Source: Clostridia bacterium
GTDB lineage: Bacteria; Bacillota; Clostridia; Christensenellales; CAG-138
Assembly (NCBI GenBank): GCA_016293975.1
Contig: JAEDCW010000003.1
Coordinates: forward strand, 1-63,371
DNA length: 63,371 bases
Reading direction: 5' to 3'
This document shows positions 7,329-14,436 of this stretch, piece by piece. Both the position numbers and the translations under genes were made by a program. Every line of letters starts with the position of its first letter. The stretch's first letter is position 1. Under the pieces are notes generated by a model, which saw only the letters and a list, made by a program, of their open reading frames with translations, did not search any database and had not been told where the DNA came from.

Positions 7329-8315
7329 TTAGTTTGAATCGATACTGCGGAGCTTTTTGCCCTCCGATACGGTGGAGCTTACTACGAGCAGCGCCGCGCC
7401 TAAAACGAGCGCATAGCCTATTCCCTTTTGCAGTGAGAACGTCTCACCGAGAACAACTATGCCGCATACGGACGCCATAACCGGTTCGAACGTGTTGAGC
7501 ATGGATGCAGTACCCGAGCCGAGAGTGCGTATGCCGAAGAGCAGAAGCCTCAGGCCCACGAGATAACCCGTTATTCCGCCCATTGCGAGCAGAGCGACTA
7601 TGAACCAATTTGCAGGGAGGCTGAATTCGCCTGTGATAAACGCCATTATAAAGCTGACGAACGATGCTGTGCCCGTCACATACACGGTCGATACGGAGGA
7701 ATCGACATTCGTATATGCGCTGTAGCGACCGGCGAGTATGTACACCGAATAGGTCAACGCCGAAAGGAGCGCAAACACTGGTCCCCAAACGTTCGAAGCG
7801 CCCCCGAAACTCGACACGAGGCATACACCTGCGAGCGCAGGCACTATTGCGATGAGCTTTCTCGCGGTCAACTTCTCGCTGAAGAAGAGCGTTGCGGCAA
7901 TGCACGACACAGCAGGGTAAGAGAAGTGCAGAACTATCGCTGAGCCCTTATCCATGCGCTGGTATGCGTATGTCAGGAGCAGACAGGTAGCAAAGAACGC
8001 CACGCCGCCGTAAAGGCTCATAGACATAAGCTCGCGGGGTTTTACTTTGAGCGCGGAGAGCTTGCGCTTAGAGGCGAGCACGATTAGCGAGATAATGCAC
8101 CCGAAGCCCATAGAGAACGCCACGACGGACGAGTTTGAGAGTGCGTTTTCGGGACTTTCCAACATGTAAGCGGGTATGGATTCGCCGAAAAGCTTTCCCA
8201 AAAACTCCACAGGAAAACCGCCCGAGAGACATGCGTTTGAGAATATGGGCATCACCCCGTAGCAAATCGAGGCGAGTATTACGGCAATTATGCCGAGCAG
8301 GTTTTTGTTTTTCAT
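7329..8315 (-). CDS. EamA/DMT-family transporter
   Basis: 328 residues with about ten hydrophobic helices arranged as two EamA repeats (roughly residues 10-160 and 170-312), typical of the drug/metabolite transporter superfamily. These carry amino acids, metabolites or drugs out of or into the cell; the substrate cannot be read from sequence. The second repeat holds the usual LEPVMA-like segment (here NTFEPVMASVCG). The ribosome binding site is weak (GGTAG). A TATAAT box lies upstream on the - strand. The gene is the only reverse-strand gene in 4.4-10.8 kb and separates two groups of phage structural genes, which suggests insertion into, or rearrangement of, the viral cassette. Confidence 0.9.
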   Translation of the reverse strand: MKNKNLLGIIAVILASICYGVMPIFSNACLSGGFPVEFLGKLFGESIPAYMLESPENALSNSSVVAFSMGFGCIISLIVLASKRKLSALKVKPRELMSMSLYGGVAFFATCLLLTYAYQRMDKGSAIVLHFSYPAVSCIAATLFFSEKLTARKLIAIVPALAGVCLVSSFGGASNVWGPVFALLSALTYSVYILAGRYSAYTNVDSSVSTVYVTGTASFVSFIMAFITGEFSLPANWFIVALLAMGGITGYLVGLRLLLFGIRTLGSGTASMLNTFEPVMASVCGIVVLGETFSLQKGIGYALVLGAALLVVSSTVSEGKKLRSIDSN

Positions 8316-8404
8316 TGCGCTACCAATCCAAAGCTATGAATTAACAACCATTATACATTAAAAGCGAAGTTTCGACACTAATTAAGCGAATATCAGGAGG
8401 AAAA

Positions 8405-8680
8405 ATGGAAGTCAACACTATGCACAATGCGTGCGACGATATGAGCGCGGCAAAAGCGCTTTCAAAGCAAAACAGGGTAACTATTATAATTGAACTTGCG
8501 GAAAACGGAGAGCCCATGTGGGAGGGCGCGATAAACGGCTGTATATTCAGGATAAGGCGGGGTGAGCCCGTAGAAGTGCCGGAGAGCCTTGCGAAACTGA
8601 TAGCTTATAACGCCCATGCGAGAGAGGCCGCAAAAGCCGCCGCAGAAGCGTATGTCAAGTACAACGGCAAGCGGCTGTAG
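8405..8680 (+). CDS. Small phage-like head protein, function unknown
   Basis: 91 residues. The central segment NGCIFRIRRGEPVEVPESLA resembles a short motif common in small structural proteins of phage head-tail modules (an intrinsically short beta unit followed by an Ala-rich helix, here AAKAAAEAYVKYNG). No enzyme motif, signal peptide or membrane segment is present. The ribosome binding site AGGAGG is strong. The connector-like gene follows after 10 bases. No clear promoter was found in the 89 bases separating it from the divergent EamA gene. Assignment to the phage module is by motif and neighbours. Confidence 0.55.
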   Translation: MEVNTMHNACDDMSAAKALSKQNRVTIIIELAENGEPMWEGAINGCIFRIRRGEPVEVPESLAKLIAYNAHAREAAKAAAEAYVKYNGKRL

Positions 8681-8690
8681 GGGTGAAACA

Positions 8691-9230
8691 ATGACAGTAA
8701 ACCAGATAATTAGGCTCTCATTAGAGCAGCTAAACAGGGCTTGCGGGGATACAGACATCGCACTTTGCAAGGACAGATTTATAAGCTACATTAACGACGG
8801 TATATCCGACCTGACGCTCTCTGTAAAGCCCACAACTACCGAGATGCTCACGGCTATTGACGGAAGGCTCGATATATCGGAGCTTTCATATTACTGCACA
8901 AAGATACTTTCGGTGGAAAAGGACGGCGTACCCGTGAGCTTTTTGCGCACAGGGGCAAGCATGTCCGTGACAGTTGCGGAGGACGGAGAGTATGCGATAA
9001 CCTACTGCCTTATGCCGAGGGCAGTCACCGAGATCACCGACATACCGAACCTGCCTGCATACGTTCAACAGCTTTTGGTGCTTTACTGCGTTGCGAGGGA
9101 GAGGATGGCGACGGACACATCGACACAGGGCGGCAGCGAGGCATATCTGCGGCTATACGAGCTGGGCAAGCGTTCAATTCGCCCGGGTGTGGGCGAGACG
9201 GACAGATACACAATTAAAAACAGGTGGTAA
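8691..9230 (+). CDS. Putative head-to-tail connector/adaptor protein
   Basis: 179 residues. The N-terminus (TVNQIIRLSLEQLNRA...FISYINDGISDLT) is the helical opening seen in phage adaptor proteins that join portal to tail. A beta-rich middle and a C-terminal helical part (YVQQLLVLYCVARERMATD) follow, as in gp6/gp11-type adaptors. The start at ATG 8691 follows a GGGGTG ribosome binding site; an upstream in-frame ATG lies inside the previous gene and is rejected. It is 2 bases from the next gene. The connector role is inferred from family shape and order, because the portal it would contact is missing from the window. Confidence 0.6.
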   Translation: MTVNQIIRLSLEQLNRACGDTDIALCKDRFISYINDGISDLTLSVKPTTTEMLTAIDGRLDISELSYYCTKILSVEKDGVPVSFLRTGASMSVTVAEDGEYAITYCLMPRAVTEITDIPNLPAYVQQLLVLYCVARERMATDTSTQGGSEAYLRLYELGKRSIRPGVGETDRYTIKNRW

Positions 9231-9232
9231 GC

Positions 9233-10663
9233 ATGGCACAGAAGCTTTACAGAATACAGAACTTTTTGGGACTTAATCAGGCGATAGACGAGGGCAGTCT
9301 CGATGCGGCGTATTCGCCCGACTGCGCAAACATCGACACTTCGTGCGGTAGACTTGAAACGGCAAAGGGACACACAAAGGCGATCGCAGCGCTCATACCG
9401 GGGAGAGATAACTTTCTTTCGCTGTACGTGGGCGAGATAGGCACGGCTATGTGTTATATAGCAATCACAAGAAAATACATATACTCGTATGACATGACGA
9501 ACATATCATGGTCGACATTGTACACGTTTACTGCACCTCTCGTGCAAAACAGGGTGGATTACATAAACGCGACGTGCGACGGTGAGGATTGCCTGCTGAT
9601 AGCTACGGGTGAGACGCAATTGCTCAAATGCACGGGCACAGCCTGCACAGCGTTTGGCTCGGAAGAGCTCGGCTCAAACCACCTGTGCAACTATGTGGCG
9701 ATGTATCAAAACAGGCTCTTCTCGGGCGGTGAGAGCACTGCTCCTACGAGACTCTGTTACTCGCAGCCCTGTACTTTGGCAGGGGGCATAGAGAATTGGA
9801 GCGAGTCGACTGAGTCGAGTGAGCTTTCGGGCGGTTATATAGACATAGGCCCTACCGAATCAGACCCGATTTGCGGCATAAAGGCGCTTAGAAATCAACT
9901 GCTCATATTTAAGGAAAAGAGCCTCTACAGGCTCATAGGCGACAGGCCCTCTAACTTTACCGTTGAGAGGCTATGCGACCTCAACAGCCGAGTAGCCCAC
10001 ACCGCATTTGTCGCAAGGGGAGACGGAGGTTTCTTCATGGCGAGGGACGGGCTGTACGTCTATAACGGCGTCAACGCCTACAGATCAAACGACGCAGACC
10101 ACATCAAAAAGATCTTGGGTACGGTGAACACGGCAGATTGCCGCGCGGCGTGTACCTCAAACAAGCTCGTATTCAAGCTTGACGGGCCCTTGCTCCGGGA
10201 CTATTGCGTGGAATACGACATAAACAGGGGCTGCTATATGCTGAGGACGGGCTTTATGGCAGACGCTTTCTGCGAATACAAGGGAGAGGTGTACATGATT
10301 AACTCAAACAGATACATTTACCTCTACGATAACAGCGATACATATGACGGAGTGCCTATAGAGGCGTACTGGAAAACGCCCTGCACCGACTTGGGCGACA
10401 AGGGCGAGATAAAGGGACTTGTCGAGCTATATATAAGGGGCGAAAGCAACACGGGCTCGTCGATTTGCGTAGAGACCTATTCTGACGGCAAGCAGGAGCT
10501 TTATACGGTAGACGGGCTCGACTCACCGCAGGTCGTCAAAGACGTCAGGTTGAATGGCGAGGGCAGGACTTTCGCTGTCAGGGTGAGCAATCTAAACGGA
10601 GGACATTTCTCCATATGCGCAGGGCTTGAGCTCTTGCTCTCATGCAGAAGGAGGGTAAACTGA
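9233..10663 (+). CDS. Podovirus-like tail nozzle/stabilisation protein, putative
   Basis: 476 residues, no signal peptide. Repeated beta-strand blocks with aromatic and Gly turns (LIATGETQLLKCTG, NRLFSGGE, RDGLYVYNGVNAY, YMINSNRYIYLYDN) look like a beta-propeller. The N-terminus (QNFLGLNQAIDEGSLDAAYSPDCANID) has the opening found in phage stabilisation and nozzle proteins of the P22 gp10/T7 gp12 type. The ATG at 9233 follows AGGTGG and lies 2 bases after the connector-like gene. The stop overlaps the next start (TGATGA). The fold prediction is from pattern only; a structure prediction would decide it. Confidence 0.6.
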   Translation: MAQKLYRIQNFLGLNQAIDEGSLDAAYSPDCANIDTSCGRLETAKGHTKAIAALIPGRDNFLSLYVGEIGTAMCYIAITRKYIYSYDMTNISWSTLYTFTAPLVQNRVDYINATCDGEDCLLIATGETQLLKCTGTACTAFGSEELGSNHLCNYVAMYQNRLFSGGESTAPTRLCYSQPCTLAGGIENWSESTESSELSGGYIDIGPTESDPICGIKALRNQLLIFKEKSLYRLIGDRPSNFTVERLCDLNSRVAHTAFVARGDGGFFMARDGLYVYNGVNAYRSNDADHIKKILGTVNTADCRAACTSNKLVFKLDGPLLRDYCVEYDINRGCYMLRTGFMADAFCEYKGEVYMINSNRYIYLYDNSDTYDGVPIEAYWKTPCTDLGDKGEIKGLVELYIRGESNTGSSICVETYSDGKQELYTVDGLDSPQVVKDVRLNGEGRTFAVRVSNLNGGHFSICAGLELLLSCRRRVN

Positions 10664-10842
10664 TGAAGGCCATGTATTACGTATCGCTCGACAGCCGAAG
10701 CAAGGGGGCAAACGAGCTTACACGCGAGCTGACGCGAAAGGCGAATGAGGATATGCTCAATCAGAACTTTAAGCTTCTCGCACTCGCCGTTACAAGGCTC
10801 GAAGAAAGGCTTGAAAAACTCGAAAACGCAAGGCGAGGTTAG
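10663..10842 (+). CDS. Small coiled-coil protein closing the capsid cassette
   Basis: 59 residues starting at ATG 10663, which overlaps the preceding stop; AAGGAGG lies 8 bases upstream. An in-frame ATG at 10642 is possible but lies before the ribosome binding site. The C-terminal half (NQNFKLLALAVTRLEERLEKL) is a short amphipathic heptad helix likely to form a coiled coil. No family recognised. Its position after the tail-like gene suggests a small structural or chaperone-like component. Confidence 0.5.
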   Translation: MKAMYYVSLDSRSKGANELTRELTRKANEDMLNQNFKLLALAVTRLEERLEKLENARRG

Positions 10843-10845
10843 CTA

Positions 10846-10874
10846 TTGCACATGGGCCGCATTGCGCTTATACT
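10846..10874 (+). promoter_or_regulatory. Promoter of the DUF362 gene
   Basis: TTGCAC (10846-10851), a 17-base spacer and TATACT (10869-10874). The expected transcription start is near 10881, so the message would be almost or completely leaderless. Confidence 0.6.
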
Positions 10875-10876
10875 AA

Positions 10877-12025
10877 ATGGATATGGATGGTTTATATGCA
10901 AACGTGGGCATAGCGAAATGCCCCGAATATACCGTGGAATGTGCGCGCGGTGCGCTTACCGAGGCAATTGATGCCGCAGGCGGGCTCGATTGGGTAAAGG
11001 TAGGCATGAAGATAGCCATAAAGCCCAATCTCGTGACTTTTAAGCATCCCGAAGCCGCGGCTACGACCCACCCACTGCTCGTGGGAGAGCTGTGCCGTAT
11101 GCTCGCAGACAGGGGCGCAAAGGTAATCATAGGGGACAGTCCTGGCGGAGTTTATTCCAACGCTATACTGTCGGCGGTATACTCCGCATCGGGTATGAAC
11201 ACGCTCGAGAATGAGAGCGTTACGCTCAATCGGAATACCGACACGCTCGACGCTGATTTCCCCGACGCAAAATGCGCAAAGAGCTTTCCGTACACGGCGT
11301 ATCTCGATGAGGCGGACGCAATAATCAACTTCTCGAAGCTGAAAACTCACGGAATGATGGGCTTCAGCGGAGCGGTGAAGAATATGTTCGGCACTGTGCC
11401 CGGCACGAGAAAGCCCGAATTCCACTACCGTTACCCCAACGTATGCGATTTTGCGAATGTGCTTGTCGACCTCAACGAATTCTTTAAGCCGACGCTGTGC
11501 ATAATGGATGCGGTGTGGGGAATGGAGGGCAACGGCCCGACGGCGGGTGAGCCTCGCCACATAGGCTGTGTGTTGGCATCGAAATCGCCATACTGTCTCG
11601 ACATTGCGGCGGCATCGATTATAGGACTGACGACAGACGACATTATGACACTGTCGGTCGCAAACGAGAGAGGGCTTGCCCCAAAAAGCGCAGATGAACT
11701 TGACATAATAGGAAGCGGCGCAGACATTCGCGTGGCCGAGTACAGGACCATACCGCCTCAAAAGCTTGACTTTTCAGACAAATTCTTGGCATTAAACGGC
11801 TTTGTAAGGAGCTGTCTTACTCCAAATCCGGTGCTCACAAAGGCGGAGTGCGTAGGCTGTGGGGAATGCGCTAAGATGTGTCCGGCACACGCTATTAAGC
11901 TAAAAGACAAAAAGCCTAAGATAGACAGGTCGCAGTGCATACATTGTTTCTGCTGTCAGGAGTTTTGCCCAAAGGGTGCGCTCAAGGTAAAGAGACCGTT
12001 GATATCAAGACTGCTCACAAAATAA
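10877..12025 (+). CDS. DUF362 domain protein with C-terminal 4Fe-4S ferredoxin domain
   Basis: 382 residues. Residues 1-300 are a DUF362 domain (PNLVTFKHPEAAATTHP, FSKLKTHGMMGFSGAVKNMFG). The C-terminus holds two 4Fe-4S motifs, CVGCGECAKMCP and CIHCFCCQEFCP. The role of the family is not established; the ferredoxin part implies electron transfer. No ribosome binding site is visible and the promoter -10 box ends 2 bases before the first ATG, so the start may really be the third codon (ATG 10883) on a leaderless message. lspA follows 10 bases after the stop, suggesting one operon with lspA and the pseudouridine synthase gene. Confidence 0.85.
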   Translation: MDMDGLYANVGIAKCPEYTVECARGALTEAIDAAGGLDWVKVGMKIAIKPNLVTFKHPEAAATTHPLLVGELCRMLADRGAKVIIGDSPGGVYSNAILSAVYSASGMNTLENESVTLNRNTDTLDADFPDAKCAKSFPYTAYLDEADAIINFSKLKTHGMMGFSGAVKNMFGTVPGTRKPEFHYRYPNVCDFANVLVDLNEFFKPTLCIMDAVWGMEGNGPTAGEPRHIGCVLASKSPYCLDIAAASIIGLTTDDIMTLSVANERGLAPKSADELDIIGSGADIRVAEYRTIPPQKLDFSDKFLALNGFVRSCLTPNPVLTKAECVGCGECAKMCPAHAIKLKDKKPKIDRSQCIHCFCCQEFCPKGALKVKRPLISRLLTK

Positions 12026-12035
12026 GGAGAACAGA

Positions 12036-12632
12036 ATGCTCGAACTTATTGTAATAATCGCCGTTTTGCTCGTCGACCAAATCACAAAGATAGTAGCGGC
12101 GGACATACTTCCAACGCTCGGCGGAAGCGTAAGCGTAATCGAGGGCGTGTTCAATTTCACTTATGTGAAGAACACGGGTGCGGCGTTTGGAATGCTCAAA
12201 GACAATACCGTGATACTGGCCGGTGTAAGCGTTATCGCTACCGCGCTTATCGCATATTTGCTGATTACACAGAGAAAGCGCAAGCCCGTGCCAATGCCTG
12301 TGCTGATGAGAATTGCCGTGAGCCTTTTGCTCGCGGGAGCTGTGGGAAACCTGATGGACAGGGTGGTGCTGGGCTATGTGCGCGATATGCTCGACTTTGT
12401 GCTGATAGGCTTTGCCGTATTCAACGTAGCGGACAGTGCCGTATGTGTAGGTGCGGCATTGTTGGTTGTGGCAGGTGTATTCACAAAAGGCGGCAAGAGC
12501 TATATCGCATCGCTCGAAGAGGCAGAGAAGGAATCGGCAAAGCGCAAAAAGAAGGCAAAGCAGGGCGAGTGCGCCTGTGGCCGCTGCGCCCGCCATGACG
12601 AGGAAACAAGGGACGACTGCGAGGAAGATTGA
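12036..12632 (+). CDS. lspA: Lipoprotein signal peptidase II with a charged Cys-rich tail
   Basis: 198 residues. This membrane aspartyl protease removes the signal peptide of diacylglyceryl-modified prolipoproteins. Four membrane helices are visible; the catalytic aspartates are in GNLMDRV and FNVADSAVC. The core ends near residue 150. A further 45 residues form a highly charged tail with the cysteine cluster CACGRCARH, longer than most LspA proteins and presumably cytosolic. The ribosome binding site is AAGGAG. The stop overlaps the next start. Several lipoproteins in this window (17.8 and 48.5 kb) are likely substrates. Confidence 0.95.
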   Translation: MLELIVIIAVLLVDQITKIVAADILPTLGGSVSVIEGVFNFTYVKNTGAAFGMLKDNTVILAGVSVIATALIAYLLITQRKRKPVPMPVLMRIAVSLLLAGAVGNLMDRVVLGYVRDMLDFVLIGFAVFNVADSAVCVGAALLVVAGVFTKGGKSYIASLEEAEKESAKRKKKAKQGECACGRCARHDEETRDDCEED

Positions 12633-13612
12633 TGAATATTTTACTCGATGAGCTTATAGAGAGCACGGAGCTTACCGCCGATAAGGACGGGGAAAGACTC
12701 GACGTGTTTTTGGCGAGAACGTGCGTCAACACGCGTTCGTTTATGCAGAAGCTCATAGAATCGGGCGATGTTACGGTAAACGGCAAGTCGACAAAGACAG
12801 GCTTTAAGCTCAGTGCCGGAGACTGCGTATCGGTATGTTACCCTCCTGTGGAGGACACGGAGCTCGTGCCGCAGGACATACCTCTCGAAATAGTGTACGA
12901 GGACCCAGATATAGCGGTCATTAATAAGCCAATAGGCATGGTGGTGCACCCCGCCCCCGGAAATCCCGACGGCACGCTCGTAAATGCTATAATGTACCAC
13001 ATAAAGGACCTATCGGGCATAGGCGGACAGTTGCGCCCGGGCATTGTACACAGGATAGACAAGCTTACATCGGGGCTCATTGTCATAGCAAAAAACGACG
13101 CATCGCACGTATCTCTCTGCGAGCAATTCAGAGAGCACAGCGCCTACAGGAGCTATATTGCCATAGTAAACGGCAATATAAAAGAGGACATGGGGACTGT
13201 GGACGCGCCTATAGCGAGGCACAGGACGGACAGAAAGCGCATGACGGTCGCAGACGGCGGCAGAGAAGCCGTTACACATTGGCGGACGTTGTTGAGGTTT
13301 GGCGAATACACTCTGCTGCTCCTCAAGCTTGAGACGGGAAGAACGCATCAGATAAGAGTACATATGGCGCACATAAAGCACCCCGTAGTGGGTGACACGG
13401 TTTACTCGAGCGGCAGAAATGCATTCGGGCTCGAAGGGCAGGCGCTACATGCGGTCGCACTTGAATTGACTCACCCGACAAGCGGCGAGCGTATGCGTTT
13501 CTTTGCACCAGTACCGAACCATATAGTTGTCGCACTTAGGCGTCTCGGCGTACAGGATACGGACGCTTTGTACGAGCAAATCAAAGAGGTTGTCAAAAGC
13601 AACACAATTTGA
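12632..13612 (+). CDS. RluA/RluD-family 23S rRNA pseudouridine synthase
   Basis: 326 residues. An N-terminal S4 RNA-binding domain (residues about 18-75, RLDVFLAR...SGDVTVNG) precedes the catalytic domain. The catalytic aspartate lies in HRIDKLTSGL, the usual HRLDKxTSG motif, and GRTHQIRVHMAHIKHPVVGD is the second family signature. It converts specific uridines of rRNA to pseudouridine; by domain order RluD is the closest named member, but site specificity is not shown. ATG 12632 overlaps the lspA stop (TGATG), so translation is coupled, as in many Bacillota. Confidence 0.92.
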   Translation: MNILLDELIESTELTADKDGERLDVFLARTCVNTRSFMQKLIESGDVTVNGKSTKTGFKLSAGDCVSVCYPPVEDTELVPQDIPLEIVYEDPDIAVINKPIGMVVHPAPGNPDGTLVNAIMYHIKDLSGIGGQLRPGIVHRIDKLTSGLIVIAKNDASHVSLCEQFREHSAYRSYIAIVNGNIKEDMGTVDAPIARHRTDRKRMTVADGGREAVTHWRTLLRFGEYTLLLLKLETGRTHQIRVHMAHIKHPVVGDTVYSSGRNAFGLEGQALHAVALELTHPTSGERMRFFAPVPNHIVVALRRLGVQDTDALYEQIKEVVKSNTI

Positions 13613-13631
13613 TGTGATTTTCCATATATGC

Positions 13632-13660
13632 TTGTAATAGCCAACAAGATATTGTATAAT
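13632..13660 (+). promoter_or_regulatory. Promoter of zapA
   Basis: TTGTAA (13632-13637), 17 bases, perfect TATAAT (13655-13660), 42 bases before the zapA start. Confidence 0.75.
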
Positions 13661-13702
13661 CATTCTGTAAAGTTGTACGTATATGGCATTTAGGGGTAAA
13701 TT

Positions 13703-14053
13703 ATGGATAAGATGAGAATCACAATAAAGCTTGGGACAGCTGAATACAGACTGCTGGTTACAGAGGACGAGCAGTACATGCAGAAGTTGGCGAGCGATGT
13801 GAACGAGCATATCGACAGGATAAAGGCCGTGTATGCGACATTGAGCGATTACGACTGCGCCATGCTTGCTATGCTCAATATGGCACAGGAATTGAGTGAT
13901 CTTAAGACGCGCTACAATGAGCTTGAGTCGAGGATTGAGACGCTCCGTGAATTGCCGCCCGCTATGCCCACGAGACGTCCGCTTGAGAAAAAGCGCACAA
14001 CGGCAAAGAGCAAGGCTGCCGCAACAGAGGAAGAACCCGTCACTGTCAGCTAA
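13703..14053 (+). CDS. zapA: Cell division protein ZapA
   Basis: 116 residues. ZapA binds FtsZ filaments and promotes Z-ring bundling. The N-terminal beta-strand domain (MRITIKLGTAEYRLLV) is followed by the helix EDEQYMQKLASDVNEHID and the coiled coil AMLNMAQELSDLKTRYNEL. The C-terminal 35 residues are a Lys/Arg/Thr/Ala-rich unstructured tail. GGGGT precedes the ATG. It has its own promoter, in a position after a pseudouridine synthase gene. Confidence 0.88.
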   Translation: MDKMRITIKLGTAEYRLLVTEDEQYMQKLASDVNEHIDRIKAVYATLSDYDCAMLAMLNMAQELSDLKTRYNELESRIETLRELPPAMPTRRPLEKKRTTAKSKAAATEEEPVTVS

Positions 14054-14436
14054 TGACCGCTTTGTATTGGCGGGAATCAACCGGCGTTGAGTGACGGCGT
14101 GTTTGCGGACGCCGCTTTACAGAACAAGACGAAAGAGTCATTCGGCAGAGGACACAACCTCTGCTGTTTTATTTGTTTTGGCAAATTCTGAAAACGACGA
14201 CAGTGAGATGACTTTCCCTGCTGCCTTATGACGCCCCGATAGACTGGGACGATTTTTACTCCACAGAGAATACATTGACAAGCGCGGTACTGCAGAGAAT
14301 ACTAATAAGCTTAGGAAGGAAATCACACGAATATATCATTCTTTTCTCAGAACTTGTAGTTTAGACTGGTAATTTGTATTTGTGTGACATCAATACTGTG
14401 GTAAAATAAGCTACTTAGCAAAGGGGGATTTCCGTA
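14054..14436. other. Intergenic region between zapA and glgP
   Basis: 383 bases without a supported gene. It contains a terminator at 14145-14172 and a weak glgP promoter (TTTGTG or TTGTGT near 14379-14385, TAAAAT at 14402-14407). A further stem-like GGCGTTGAGTGACGGCG stretch occurs near 14085. Nothing else recognised. Confidence 0.5.
14145..14172 (+). terminator. Terminator after zapA
   Basis: GCAGAGG, ACACAA loop, CCTCTGC, then TGTTTTATTT. Confidence 0.8.

Noticed and set aside
4402..10842. Contractile injection system or tailocin
   Set aside because: There is no sheath, tube, baseplate or spike protein pattern; the proteins look like a short-tailed (podovirus) head and connector set.
10892..11761. 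Long open frame antisense to the DUF362 gene
   Set aside because: Its composition (His/Arg/Cys-rich, no domain) and lack of a ribosome binding site mark it as a mirror of the real gene. The same holds for other long antisense frames at 1051-1725, 15240-16010 and 38777-39391.
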